From Bacteroidales bacterium UBA6445 (GTDB lineage Bacteria > Bacteroidota > Bacteroidia > Bacteroidales > UBA932), in NCBI GenBank assembly GCA_002439585.1, contig DJOF01000023.1, forward strand, positions 124,001 through 188,000: a DNA stretch of 64,000 bases, given 5' to 3'. Below, one piece after another: positions 9,048-17,841 of this stretch. The first letter of the stretch is position 1; each line of letters begins with the position of its first letter. The notes beneath the pieces were generated by a model. That model saw only the letters and a program-made list of their open reading frames with translations. It had not been told where the DNA came from and ran no database searches. Both the position numbers and the translations under genes were made by a program.

Positions 9048-11516
9048 TTAATTGTTGTTGATCTCTCTTATGTCCACTTCACCTCTCTTACTGCTGCCCA
9101 TCAGCCACTGGCTATAATAGTCGGCCATCCGCCAGAAAAAGTATTCGTCCATGTCACCAAAGCCGTGTCTTTGTCCTGGCAGAAGAAGCATGTCAAATCT
9201 CTTGTTGGCCCGTATTAGGGCATTTACAACCCTTATGGTATTGGCCGGGTGCACGTTGTTGTCTATGTCACCGTGGACAAGCAGGAGATGACCCTTGAGA
9301 CGGGATGCTATCTCGGGATTTGTCTCGATTGAGTATACAAATGTTGTGTCTCCCTTCTCGATTTTCTCCACAATGCCGTGATGCTGCTCACTCCACCATC
9401 TGTTGTATATAGAGTTGTCATGGTTGCCAGCGCATGATACGGCCACCTTGAAGAAATCCGGATATTGAAGAATCGCTGCCGTGGACATGAAACCTCCTCC
9501 GGAATGCCCGTGTATTCCGACCCTGTCGATGTCTATCCATGGGTATCTTGCGGCAAGCTGCTGTATTGCGTATTTCTGGTCTTCGAGGCCGTAGTCACGG
9601 AGATTGCCGTATCCGTAGTTGTGATACCATTTTGACCTGTCGGGGTGACCGCCTCTATTGCCCACAGTTATGACGATGAAGCCGAGCTGTGCGAGCCTGT
9701 CTGTTCGTGTAAAGCGCGAGCTCCACGATATGTTGTTGGCTTCTACCTGTGGTCCCGGATAAACATAGTCGCATATAGGATATACTTTCGTTGAATCAAA
9801 GTCAAATGGCTTATAGATCGCACCGTACAGGTCTGTGATTCCGTCAGCAGCCTTGACCTTGAATCTCTCGGGGAATCTGTATCCGGCGGCAAAAAGAAGA
9901 GAAAGATCAGCTTCTCCGAGGGTGCAGATACGCTTTCCGTCCGCACTGAACAGGGCCGATGCCGGAGCACAGTCAACTCTCGAATAATTGGCTATGAAGT
10001 ATTTCCCGTCTTCAGAAGGGATTGCATGCACGTCCATGTCCGGCATGTCGAGAAGCTTAGGCTCTCCACTGTCCATAGACACGCGGTAGATGTGTGACTG
10101 ATAAGGATTTTCTCCCTTCTCCTTACCACAGGCGCTAAAGAGAAGATAATCTTCTTTAGCACCAAGGCATACCACGTCATTTACATGATATGCTCCTGGA
10201 GTGAGGTTGCGGAGAAGATCTCCGTCAGCATTGTAGAGATATAGGTTTGCCCAGCCGTTGCGCTCTGACCAGTGGATGAGTTTCCTTCCTTCGTCGATGA
10301 GCCTCAGTGACCGGCTCTCCACGTAGGTATTCATCCTTTCGGAGATTATCGTCTTGGTGGAATCGCTGCCTATATCTATGCGGCAGATATCCATGCGCTT
10401 GAGATCCCGGCTCATACGGGTTATGTAGAATCCCTTCTCATCTCCGAGCCAAGTGGTGTTGGCATATTCCCGGAAGCTATTTTCCACTGTCTCAGGAGCA
10501 TACTGGAATGCAAGATCCTGATCCTTGAAAGCCTGACATCTTACCTTGTGGAAGCTCCATCCCGAAGTCTCGAAGACATACATGTACCCTTTCGGGCCGG
10601 CCTCTCCGGGCATCTGATATTTGTAGCTCTCAAGGGTAGGCCTCGGCTTGCTTAGGGAGTTGATGACCCAGAGCTCATGTACAGGTCTCATGTCCCATCT
10701 CATTGCTGCTAGGTGCTTTGAGTCGGGAGACCAGACTACTTCCTGGGGAAATACCCTTTTGGTAGTGTCCTGCTCCGTATTGCCTGTGTAGTTGTTGGCT
10801 CCGTAGCTGAACTCCCTAAACCCGTCGGACGTTATGGGATGCTCTATTAAGGTGCTGTCCTTGGGATTTGCAGCCGCCTTGCGCATATTCAGAGTATCCA
10901 TGTAGTAGAGGTTGGATCCTTTCATATAGACACCGGTGAGCCCATCAGGGGAGACATTTGCCCAAGAAGGGTATTTCTCCTTCTTCTCGTTCGTGTCATA
11001 AGTCAGGGTTTTGTCTGAGATACCGTATCTGAAATGATAGACAATCTTCTCTTTCTTGTCTTCTGACGTGGTGTCTTGTCTCTCCCTTGAACTTGTAATG
11101 TCGAACAAGAGAAACTGGTCATCCTTTGGGTCTATCTTCAGGTCTTTGAAAGGGATATGTCTGGCATCGAATGGGTCTCTCATTATCTCGGTAATCTGCA
11201 TCGCGAGCTTATCCATGTCGAATACTTCTTCCACAGATCCATTGGGCATATTTGCGATGTAGTACCGTGTACCCTCAGATGTCTTCCACTGGTACATGAA
11301 TCTCGACCCGTCCCTGAACCAAGTCGGTTTCGTGGCATTTGTGAAGACCATTCGACCCACCTTGTTCTGTGAAAATCTCTCTGCAAGAGCGTAGTTGGGA
11401 GTGCGGACATAGCGATTGTCGTCATGACTGTCAGACTCATTGCCGGCAAACGCCACGTGTCCGTAGAATGCAAGCGCACAGGCCGATATAAGTAATATAC
11501 TTGTTCTTTTTCTCAT
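9048..11516 (-). CDS. S9 family prolyl dipeptidyl peptidase (DPP IV-like)
   Basis: An exported serine peptidase of 822 residues from the preferred start MRKRTSILLISACALAFYG at 11516; an in-frame ATG at 11537 adds 7 residues and weakens the signal peptide. The N-terminal two thirds are a DPP IV-type beta-propeller. The C-terminal alpha/beta hydrolase domain shows the nucleophile in HGHSGGGF (about Ser672), the acid in HGDIDNNVH (about Asp752) and the base in GQRHGF (about His784). Such periplasmic enzymes release N-terminal dipeptides and support peptide nutrition. The DPP IV double-Glu motif was not located with confidence, so the exact subfamily (S9A-D) is not claimed. Confidence 0.9.
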   Translation of the reverse strand: MRKRTSILLISACALAFYGHVAFAGNESDSHDDNRYVRTPNYALAERFSQNKVGRMVFTNATKPTWFRDGSRFMYQWKTSEGTRYYIANMPNGSVEEVFDMDKLAMQITEIMRDPFDARHIPFKDLKIDPKDDQFLLFDITSSRERQDTTSEDKKEKIVYHFRYGISDKTLTYDTNEKKEKYPSWANVSPDGLTGVYMKGSNLYYMDTLNMRKAAANPKDSTLIEHPITSDGFREFSYGANNYTGNTEQDTTKRVFPQEVVWSPDSKHLAAMRWDMRPVHELWVINSLSKPRPTLESYKYQMPGEAGPKGYMYVFETSGWSFHKVRCQAFKDQDLAFQYAPETVENSFREYANTTWLGDEKGFYITRMSRDLKRMDICRIDIGSDSTKTIISERMNTYVESRSLRLIDEGRKLIHWSERNGWANLYLYNADGDLLRNLTPGAYHVNDVVCLGAKEDYLLFSACGKEKGENPYQSHIYRVSMDSGEPKLLDMPDMDVHAIPSEDGKYFIANYSRVDCAPASALFSADGKRICTLGEADLSLLFAAGYRFPERFKVKAADGITDLYGAIYKPFDFDSTKVYPICDYVYPGPQVEANNISWSSRFTRTDRLAQLGFIVITVGNRGGHPDRSKWYHNYGYGNLRDYGLEDQKYAIQQLAARYPWIDIDRVGIHGHSGGGFMSTAAILQYPDFFKVAVSCAGNHDNSIYNRWWSEQHHGIVEKIEKGDTTFVYSIETNPEIASRLKGHLLLVHGDIDNNVHPANTIRVVNALIRANKRFDMLLLPGQRHGFGDMDEYFFWRMADYYSQWLMGSSKRGEVDIREINNN

Positions 11517-11534
11517 ATATAAAAGGCTTATCTG

Positions 11535-11542
11535 CAAATGTA
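11535..11542 (-). promoter_or_regulatory. Candidate -7 box for the S9 peptidase gene
   Basis: On the minus strand the bases read TACATTTG, an exact match to the Bacteroidota sigma-A -7 consensus TAnnTTTG, about 18 bases ahead of the preferred start. No clear -33 element stands at the usual 19-21 base spacing. Confidence 0.4.
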
Positions 11543-11630
11543 AATATAGGGTTTCTTTGGAGATATTTTAAGAGACTGTATAAAATTTATTCAAGATTTG
11601 CAGCGGCCGCATGTGTGCTTCCGGCAAGAT

Positions 11631-11669
11631 GCAACCGGGTTGCAGAGGTGGCATTATAATTTTGCAACC
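11631..11669 (+). promoter_or_regulatory. Candidate promoter and operator of the metal efflux operon
   Basis: TAATTTTG at 11657-11664 matches the -7 consensus TAnnTTTG. Just upstream, GCAACC (11631-11636) and GGTTGC (11638-11643) form a perfect 6-base inverted repeat around one base. A third GCAACC copy begins at 11664, directly on the end of the -7 box. Half-sites bracketing a promoter suggest a repressor or activator site. No regulator gene is adjacent. Confidence 0.45.
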
Positions 11670-11753
11670 GTTTCGGAATATCCACGTCCGGGACAGTTTC
11701 AGAAATTCAGAAGCTGATAGACGATAACCAGCTTCGTATTAAATCAGAAATCA

Positions 11754-13007
11754 ATGACACAATATTACGTTATTGCAGCAGTTGCAGTGCTTGCCTGTGC
11801 CTGCGGGAATGCAGGAGGCAGTCGGTATGCGTCCGCCCAAGAGGGGAATGAATATTCCGGACACGGTGCAGTACCAACTACTGTACATGAGTCAGAAGTA
11901 AGTCATGACGAAACGGTGCATCCTGACTATAGAGCAACGGCAGATAAGAGCCATGATGACGGAGATGGATATTCGCATGGTGCAGGGATTATAACATTTA
12001 CGGTGGAGCAGGCACAAGCTGCAGGCCTTAGGACGGAGATAGTAAAGCCGGGACTTTTCTCGGAGGTTATTCAGGTGAGTGGCGAGATATTGCCTTCTCC
12101 TGGGCATGTTGTATCAGTCGTATCTCCATCTGACGGGATCGTAACCCTTCGCGGTGCAGCCCTTTTAGGAGCCGGTGCATATGTCCAATCTGCACAGACT
12201 CTTTTTGCTGTCTCAGGAAAATCTGTAGGCAGCGGAGATCCTGCTCTCAAGGCCAAGGCGGAATATGAGAGTGCGGAGAGGCAGTACCGTAGGGCGGAAG
12301 AGTTGCTGAAAATCAATGCCATCTCACGCAAGGCGTATGAAGAGGCATATCGTGATTATCTGATAGCCAAAGCCGGATATGAGGCTTACGACGGAAGGTC
12401 CGGAGAGGACGGAGTCTATGTGAAGACTCAAGACTCCGGCTCTTTGGCCAAGGTCTATGTGTCGGAAGGAGACTATGTGACACAAGGACAGAAATTGGCC
12501 GATATAATAAATGGGGATCGTCTTGTGCTCAAGGCCGATGTCCCATATAGGTATAATCCACGCCTTTCCGGCATAAAAGACGCAACTTTCTCTGCGCCAG
12601 GAATGGACAGCATCTATACAGTCTCATCGCTTCACGGAAGCAGACAGACATCAAGCAAGATCTTGTCTGGGGCATATGTCCCCGTACTTTTCTCCCTCAA
12701 CAATCCAGGAGACTTGCTTCCAGGTATGTACTGTGACGTATGGCTCAAAGGCAAGGACAGAGACGGCGTGGTGACAGTCCCGGAGTTAGCTCTTACTGAG
12801 GAACAGGGCGTGTATTATGTATACGTGAAAGTATGCAAAGAAGAATACCGTAAGCAGGAAGTGAAGGTAGGTGCTGGAGACGGAATCCGAAGGGAGATTC
12901 TTTCCGGACTTTATGATGGAGACGAAGTCGTGACGGCGGCAGCCACACAGGTGCGTCTTGCTTCATTTGCCGGAGTAGTGCCTGAAGGACACAGTCATAG
13001 CCATTAG
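11754..13007 (+). CDS. RND efflux periplasmic adaptor (CusB/CzcB-like), His-rich
   Basis: A 417-residue membrane-fusion protein with a lipoprotein-type N-terminus (VLACAC, Cys15 or Cys17). Residues 37-75 hold six His among many acidic residues, and the C-terminus ends EGHSHSH; such clusters suggest binding of Zn, Co, Cd or Cu. The body has the MFP order: beta-barrel and lipoyl halves (VVSVVSPSDGIVTLRGA and DSGSLAKVYVSEGDYVTQGQ) around a helical hairpin (KAKAEYESAERQYRRAEELL). It starts a three-gene operon with the RND pump 11 bases downstream. Confidence 0.9.
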   Translation: MTQYYVIAAVAVLACACGNAGGSRYASAQEGNEYSGHGAVPTTVHESEVSHDETVHPDYRATADKSHDDGDGYSHGAGIITFTVEQAQAAGLRTEIVKPGLFSEVIQVSGEILPSPGHVVSVVSPSDGIVTLRGAALLGAGAYVQSAQTLFAVSGKSVGSGDPALKAKAEYESAERQYRRAEELLKINAISRKAYEEAYRDYLIAKAGYEAYDGRSGEDGVYVKTQDSGSLAKVYVSEGDYVTQGQKLADIINGDRLVLKADVPYRYNPRLSGIKDATFSAPGMDSIYTVSSLHGSRQTSSKILSGAYVPVLFSLNNPGDLLPGMYCDVWLKGKDRDGVVTVPELALTEEQGVYYVYVKVCKEEYRKQEVKVGAGDGIRREILSGLYDGDEVVTAAATQVRLASFAGVVPEGHSHSH

Positions 13008-13018
13008 AATGGAGGATC

Positions 13019-16000
13019 ATGCTTGACAAGATAATCAGATTTTCGCTCGGCAACAGGCTGTTTGTCCTGCTTGCCGCCGTGCTTCTTACGGTTGGAGGCC
13101 TTTACACTACGTTCCATATGGACGTGGATGTATTCCCAGACCTTAATGCACCTACAGTAGTAGTGATGACAGAGGCTCCCGGAATGGCTTCTGAAGAGGT
13201 CGAACGCCTTGTTACATTTCCCGTAGAGACGGCTGTCAATGGAGCCGCAGGTGTAAGGCGAGTCCGCTCATCGTCGACCGCAGGGTTTTCCGTGGTGTGG
13301 GTCGAATTCGATTGGGGAACAGATATTTACCGAGACAGACAGATCGTATCCGAGAAACTTGCAGAAGCAGGGGAGTCGCTTCCGACTTCTTGTGGCAAGC
13401 CTGTACTCGGGCCCCAATCCTCAATACTCGGAGAGGTGATGATAATAGGCTTGACTTCCGACAAGACATCCATGCTTGACCTTAGGACTTTAGCGGACTG
13501 GAGTATACGTCCGAGGCTTCTTGCTCTCGGTGGGGTAGCCCAAGTTACTGTCATAGGCGGAGATATCAAAGAGTACCAGATCTTGCTTTCTCCCGAGAAA
13601 ATGAGATATTATGGCATCTCCCTTCAGCAGGTATTGGATGCTGCAGAACAGATGAATGCCAATTCCAATGGAGGAGTGATGTATGAATATGGTAATGAAT
13701 ATATCATACGTGGACTTCTCTCAACGTCTGACACTGGAGAGATGGGCAGGACAGTTGTCGGCTTCGAAGGTGGCTCACCGATCCTGCTTTCAGACATCTC
13801 TGAGATACATATCGGAGCTAAATCACCGAAATTGGGCACAGCATCTCAGAATGCCAAGCCTGCGGTCTTGCTCACAGTGACCAAGCAGCCTGAGTCTAGT
13901 ACTATCGAGCTTACAGGCAAGATAGACGCAGCAATGCAGGACCTGCAAGCATCTCTTCCAGAGGATGTGGAAGTATCTACCGACATTTTCCGGCAGGAGA
14001 GATTCATAGACAGCTCGATAGACAATATACGCAAGTCTCTGTTCGAGGGTGCTATTTTCGTAGTTATCGTCCTTTTCCTCTTCCTGATGAATGTAAGGAC
14101 GACCCTTATATCATTGGTGACAATTCCTCTATCTCTTATAGTTTCAATCTTGACACTTAAGGCTATGGGACTTACTATCAATACTATGAGTATCGGTGGT
14201 ATGGCCATTGCCATAGGTTCTCTGGTGGACGATGCAATAGTGGACGTGGAAAATGTATTCAAGCACTTAAGAGCCAACAGGAAGCTGCCTCCCAGCGAGA
14301 GGAAAGGTGTCATTGAAGTTGTATTCAATGCTTCGCGCGAGGTAAGGCTGCCAATACTCAATTCTACGTTTATTATAGTGGTAAGTTTCGTGCCTCTGTT
14401 TTTCCTAAGCGGTATGGAGGGGCGTATGCTCAGGCCTCTCGGCATAGCTTTCATCACGGCACTCTTTGCTTCTACTGTCGTTGCTCTTACTCTTACTCCT
14501 GTATTGTGCAGCTACCTTCTTGGGGCAGACGGCAGTGACCGTTCCGGCAAAGACCCTTTGGTCGTGCGTAAGCTACGGTCAGTATATTTCAAAGCCCTGG
14601 AGTGGGTGCTTGCCCACAAGAAGACCGTACTTGGGACTGTCGGAGTCTTGTTTGTGACAGCTTTAGCCGTATTCATAAGCTTCGGAAGCAGTTTCCTTCC
14701 ATCATTCAACGAGGGCTCATTTACCATAAATGTCAGCACCGTGCCTGGTATATCCCTTGAAGAATCAGACAAAATAGGTCGTCGGGCAGAGGAACTTCTG
14801 CTTCAGATCCCAGAGATACAAATGGTTGCGCGCAAGACCGGAAGGGCAGAACTCGATGAACATTCGTTCGGGGTGAATGTGTCCGAGATAGAGGCGCCGT
14901 TTGAACTCGCTGGCCGGTCGAGAGATGAGCTATTTGCGGACGTGAGGTCAAAACTCGGTAGTATTCCCGGAGCAAATATAGAGATAGGGCAGCCCATATC
15001 GCACAGAATCGATGCCATGCTCTCCGGTACGAGGGCCAACATAGCCATAAAGATTTTCGGTACGGATCTCGACAAGCTTTTCAGTATCGGAAATCAGATT
15101 AAAGGAGAGCTGTCTGGTATTACGGAGCTTGCAGATGTCAATGTTGAGCAGCAGGTAGAGCGTCCCCAACTTCAGATTGTACCCAAAAGAGGGATGCTCT
15201 CAAAGTATGGTATCATCCCAAGGGAATTCTCACAATTCGTAGACGTACTTCTTGCCGGAGAGGCCGTCTCGAGCGTTTACGAAGGTAACAGAGTATTTGA
15301 CCTTACGATAAAGGCTGCTGACAACGAAAAGGCATCGATTACCCGTCTAAGAGACATTTGCATCGATACTGACAGCCTCCCGGTGCCTCTTTCCGAGGTG
15401 GCAGAGATAAGGTCGGCTTCAGGCCCCAACACAATAAGCAGGGAAAATGTATCCCGCAAGATAGTTGTGTCGGCAAATGTTGTAGGCGGAGACCTTAAAG
15501 GTGCTGTCGAGAAGATCCGCAAGACTATAGACAGGGAAATCGTGTTGCCGAAGGACTACCATATTGAGTACGGAGGCCAATTCGAAAGTGCCGAGAGTGC
15601 GTCTAAGACATTGCTTCTGACCTCTTTCATGGCTATTATTGTCATTTTCCTGCTTCTCTACGGGCAGTTTCGCGATTTGAAGCAGGCTTCAGCTGTATTG
15701 CTCAATCTCCCGCTTGCCCTGATAGGAGGTGTGTTTGCCATATTCTTCGCGGATAGGATCGTCAGCATCCCCGCTATCATAGGATTTATATCCCTCTTCG
15801 GTATAGCCACAAGGAACGGCATGCTGCTCATTGACCGCTACAACGAACTGCGCAAGGAAGGACTTTCACTGCACGAAGCAGTGTTGAGAGGTTCACTTGA
15901 CAGACTCAATCCGATATTGATGACTGCGCTTACCTCTGCCCTTGCACTTGTCCCTTTGGCTCTTGGAGGAGACCTTCCGGGAAACGAGATCCAAAGCCCG

Positions 16001-16120
16001 ATGGCAAAGGTGCTTCTCGGTGGTCTGTTGACTTCCACAATTCTCAACGGGTTCATTATCCCGATAGTATATGTTCTTATAAGCCGCAGCAAAGTGGCGG
16101 AAAGGGAGGAAACAGTATGA
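13019..16120 (+). CDS. Heavy-metal RND efflux pump (CzcA/CusA family)
   Basis: An inner-membrane proton-driven antiporter of 1033 residues. It has the RND architecture: TM1 (FVLLAAVLLTVGGLYTTF), a large periplasmic loop beginning DVDVFPDLNAPTVVV, TM2-6, a second loop and TM7-12. The TM4 segment IGSLVDDAIVDVENVF carries the acidic proton-relay residues and resembles the HME-RND 'VDDAI.DVEN' type rather than the CzcA or CusA 'VDGAV.MVEN' type, so the metal cannot be assigned. A GGAGG (13011-13015) precedes the ATG. Its stop overlaps the start of the outer-membrane partner. Confidence 0.93.
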   Translation: MLDKIIRFSLGNRLFVLLAAVLLTVGGLYTTFHMDVDVFPDLNAPTVVVMTEAPGMASEEVERLVTFPVETAVNGAAGVRRVRSSSTAGFSVVWVEFDWGTDIYRDRQIVSEKLAEAGESLPTSCGKPVLGPQSSILGEVMIIGLTSDKTSMLDLRTLADWSIRPRLLALGGVAQVTVIGGDIKEYQILLSPEKMRYYGISLQQVLDAAEQMNANSNGGVMYEYGNEYIIRGLLSTSDTGEMGRTVVGFEGGSPILLSDISEIHIGAKSPKLGTASQNAKPAVLLTVTKQPESSTIELTGKIDAAMQDLQASLPEDVEVSTDIFRQERFIDSSIDNIRKSLFEGAIFVVIVLFLFLMNVRTTLISLVTIPLSLIVSILTLKAMGLTINTMSIGGMAIAIGSLVDDAIVDVENVFKHLRANRKLPPSERKGVIEVVFNASREVRLPILNSTFIIVVSFVPLFFLSGMEGRMLRPLGIAFITALFASTVVALTLTPVLCSYLLGADGSDRSGKDPLVVRKLRSVYFKALEWVLAHKKTVLGTVGVLFVTALAVFISFGSSFLPSFNEGSFTINVSTVPGISLEESDKIGRRAEELLLQIPEIQMVARKTGRAELDEHSFGVNVSEIEAPFELAGRSRDELFADVRSKLGSIPGANIEIGQPISHRIDAMLSGTRANIAIKIFGTDLDKLFSIGNQIKGELSGITELADVNVEQQVERPQLQIVPKRGMLSKYGIIPREFSQFVDVLLAGEAVSSVYEGNRVFDLTIKAADNEKASITRLRDICIDTDSLPVPLSEVAEIRSASGPNTISRENVSRKIVVSANVVGGDLKGAVEKIRKTIDREIVLPKDYHIEYGGQFESAESASKTLLLTSFMAIIVIFLLLYGQFRDLKQASAVLLNLPLALIGGVFAIFFADRIVSIPAIIGFISLFGIATRNGMLLIDRYNELRKEGLSLHEAVLRGSLDRLNPILMTALTSALALVPLALGGDLPGNEIQSPMAKVLLGGLLTSTILNGFIIPIVYVLISRSKVAEREETV

Positions 16121-17301
16121 AAATGATATGTGTGATTGCGGCCGTCTTTATGGGGATAGCAGAAGTATTCGCCCAGGACGGTATAACCGCAATATTGTCT
16201 GAGATTGAGAACAATAATCTTGAACTTTCTGTCATGCGCGGAAAGGTCGAGGCTGAGAAAGCCGCTTATAAGGCAGACAATGTCATTCAAGGTCCGGAAA
16301 TAGGCTTTGACTATCTATGGCCGGATCCTGTAGAGATCGGCCCAAGGAAAGATTTCTCCATAACCCAGTCTGTAGACTTCGCCTTTCTTACCGGAGTTGG
16401 CGGACGTCTTAGAACATCCCGTGCAGCCGTGTCCGACTTTGGCTATAGTCTCAGGCGTCAGGCCGTTCTTCTCGAGGCTAAGAAGGCCTGCATAGACCTG
16501 GTATACTGCCTTCAGCATGAAGAAGAACTGACCAAAAGGGTAGAGAGGGCATATGATATATACATGTCCTATGCTTCTGCTATGGAGTCCGGAGATGTGG
16601 ATATGGTGGAAGTCAACAAAGTACATCTATCTTATCTGGTACAGAAAAATGCTCTTAGACGCAATGAGGCGGAGATTAATGATCTGTGTTCGATACTCAG
16701 ACGACTGAATGGGGGCAAGCCTGTCGACGTGGAGACTATAGAATATCCAGTGGCAGACTTGCTGCCTGCGGATTTCGATACTTGGTTCAAGGAGGTCTCG
16801 TCCGCAAGTCCGCAGCTCATGCTCTCGAAGGCCAATGTCGATGTGGCAATGAGGGAGAAGGCTGTAGCAAAAATGTTAGTGCTGCCGGAGATAACCGCCG
16901 GATATATGGCCGAGCTTGTCAAAGGAAGCAATTTCAGAGGTCTTACTGTCGGCTTATCCATACCTTTATGGTCGGCAAAAAGGCAGGTGAGAGCAGCGAA
17001 TGCTGGACTTGTTGCGGCCCGTACAGAGTATGAGAGTCAGAATGAACTTATGTATGCAGAGTCCAGAAGACTGTATGACAAGGTTGTGGCTCTCGGTGAG
17101 GTGATGGACGAGTTGTCTTCAGCAATCCCTCTCACGCAGGAAGCTGCCACTTTGTCTGCAGGCCGTTCAAAGGCAGGAGAGATATCGATGCTTGACGCCA
17201 TTGTCGAGCTTTCTCTCTATTACGACATAATCGATGAAGCTATGATCGCACAGAGAGACTACTATCAGGCTCTTTGCGACCTCCTCGTTTGGGAACTGTA
17301 G
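16117..17301 (+). CDS. TolC-family outer membrane efflux protein
   Basis: A 394-residue outer-membrane factor with signal peptide MKMICVIAAVFMGIAEVFA. Two long coiled-coil regions are typical of OEP repeats, including VMRGKVEAEKAAYKADNVI and, in the second half, VDVAMREKAVAKMLVLPEIT. The length is at the short end for the family. ATG overlaps the pump stop (ATGA). Together the adaptor, pump and channel make a complete tripartite exporter spanning the envelope. Confidence 0.88.
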   Translation: MKMICVIAAVFMGIAEVFAQDGITAILSEIENNNLELSVMRGKVEAEKAAYKADNVIQGPEIGFDYLWPDPVEIGPRKDFSITQSVDFAFLTGVGGRLRTSRAAVSDFGYSLRRQAVLLEAKKACIDLVYCLQHEEELTKRVERAYDIYMSYASAMESGDVDMVEVNKVHLSYLVQKNALRRNEAEINDLCSILRRLNGGKPVDVETIEYPVADLLPADFDTWFKEVSSASPQLMLSKANVDVAMREKAVAKMLVLPEITAGYMAELVKGSNFRGLTVGLSIPLWSAKRQVRAANAGLVAARTEYESQNELMYAESRRLYDKVVALGEVMDELSSAIPLTQEAATLSAGRSKAGEISMLDAIVELSLYYDIIDEAMIAQRDYYQALCDLLVWEL

Positions 17302-17314
17302 TTCCCGTCACTAA

Positions 17315-17479
17315 ATCGCTTCTCGCGGTTGTGAGAACAATCCGGCCACGTGGGTTACATGGTTCGGCGCCTATGAGTATGCCGTTTGGGCCGGAGGTTC
17401 ACTACCTACCGAGGCGCAATGGGAATATGCTTGTCGCGCAGGAAGCACCTCGGACTTGTTTTTCGGAGATGAAAACTAA
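17315..17479 (+). pseudogene. Remnant of a formylglycine-generating/SUMF1-domain gene
   Basis: In frame from 17315 to TAA 17477-17479 the bases translate to about 54 residues containing NPATWVTWFGAYEYAVWAGG directly followed by SLPTEAQWEYACRAGS. This is the core signature of SUMF1/FGE-sulfatase domains ('NP...VSW.DA..YA.W.G.RLPTEAEWEYA.R.G'). There is no start codon, an in-frame TAA lies just upstream at 17312-17314, and the domain stops after FGDEN. It is therefore a decayed internal fragment, perhaps of a surface SUMF1 lipoprotein. Confidence 0.8.
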
Positions 17480-17613
17480 CACCCGCGCCTTGTTTGCATT
17501 TTAAAATCTGTTTTGTTTTTTTATTTCTTATTTTAGTCCGCGATAGAAGGATTGCTTTCAGGAGATTTCATCACTGATATCTACAATCTTTCTCTACGGG
17601 ATACAACCTATAG

Positions 17614-17654
17614 CCGCGCTCCAAAGTCATGTTGACTTTCGGGTGCGGTTTTTT
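17614..17654 (+). terminator. Rho-independent terminator
   Basis: A 16-base stem (arms 17614-17629 and 17633-17648) with two G-U pairs and one mismatch closes a 3-base loop and is followed by six T at 17649-17654. It would end transcripts from the efflux operon before the mannoside locus. Confidence 0.75.
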
Positions 17655-17809
17655 CAATGTTCTCCGGCAATAGAGCTTTTGTGGCTTAAACGTTATCTAA
17701 GTACAGAATTATGTTGCATTCTCTTTGGATACCCGTTAAACGATGCGCACTTGATACTATAACATACCTTTTTGACGGTATAGTATAACATTCGGTAGGT
17801 GCAAAACGA

Positions 17810-17817
17810 TAAATTTG
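17810..17817 (+). promoter_or_regulatory. Candidate -7 box of the mannoside locus
   Basis: TAAATTTG matches TAnnTTTG exactly and lies 24 bases ahead of the SGNH hydrolase ATG at 17842. A -33 element at the right spacing is not obvious, which would fit a promoter needing an activator. Confidence 0.45.
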
Positions 17818-17841
17818 TGTGCAAATCAATGCTACTCTTTA

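Larger units (their letters stand above)
17302..17841. other. 540-base gap between efflux operon and mannoside locus
   Basis: The stretch holds a SUMF1-domain remnant (17315-17479), an AT-rich segment, a strong hairpin with T tract (17614-17654), and a sigma-A -7 box (17810-17817). No intact gene was found in it. Confidence 0.7.
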
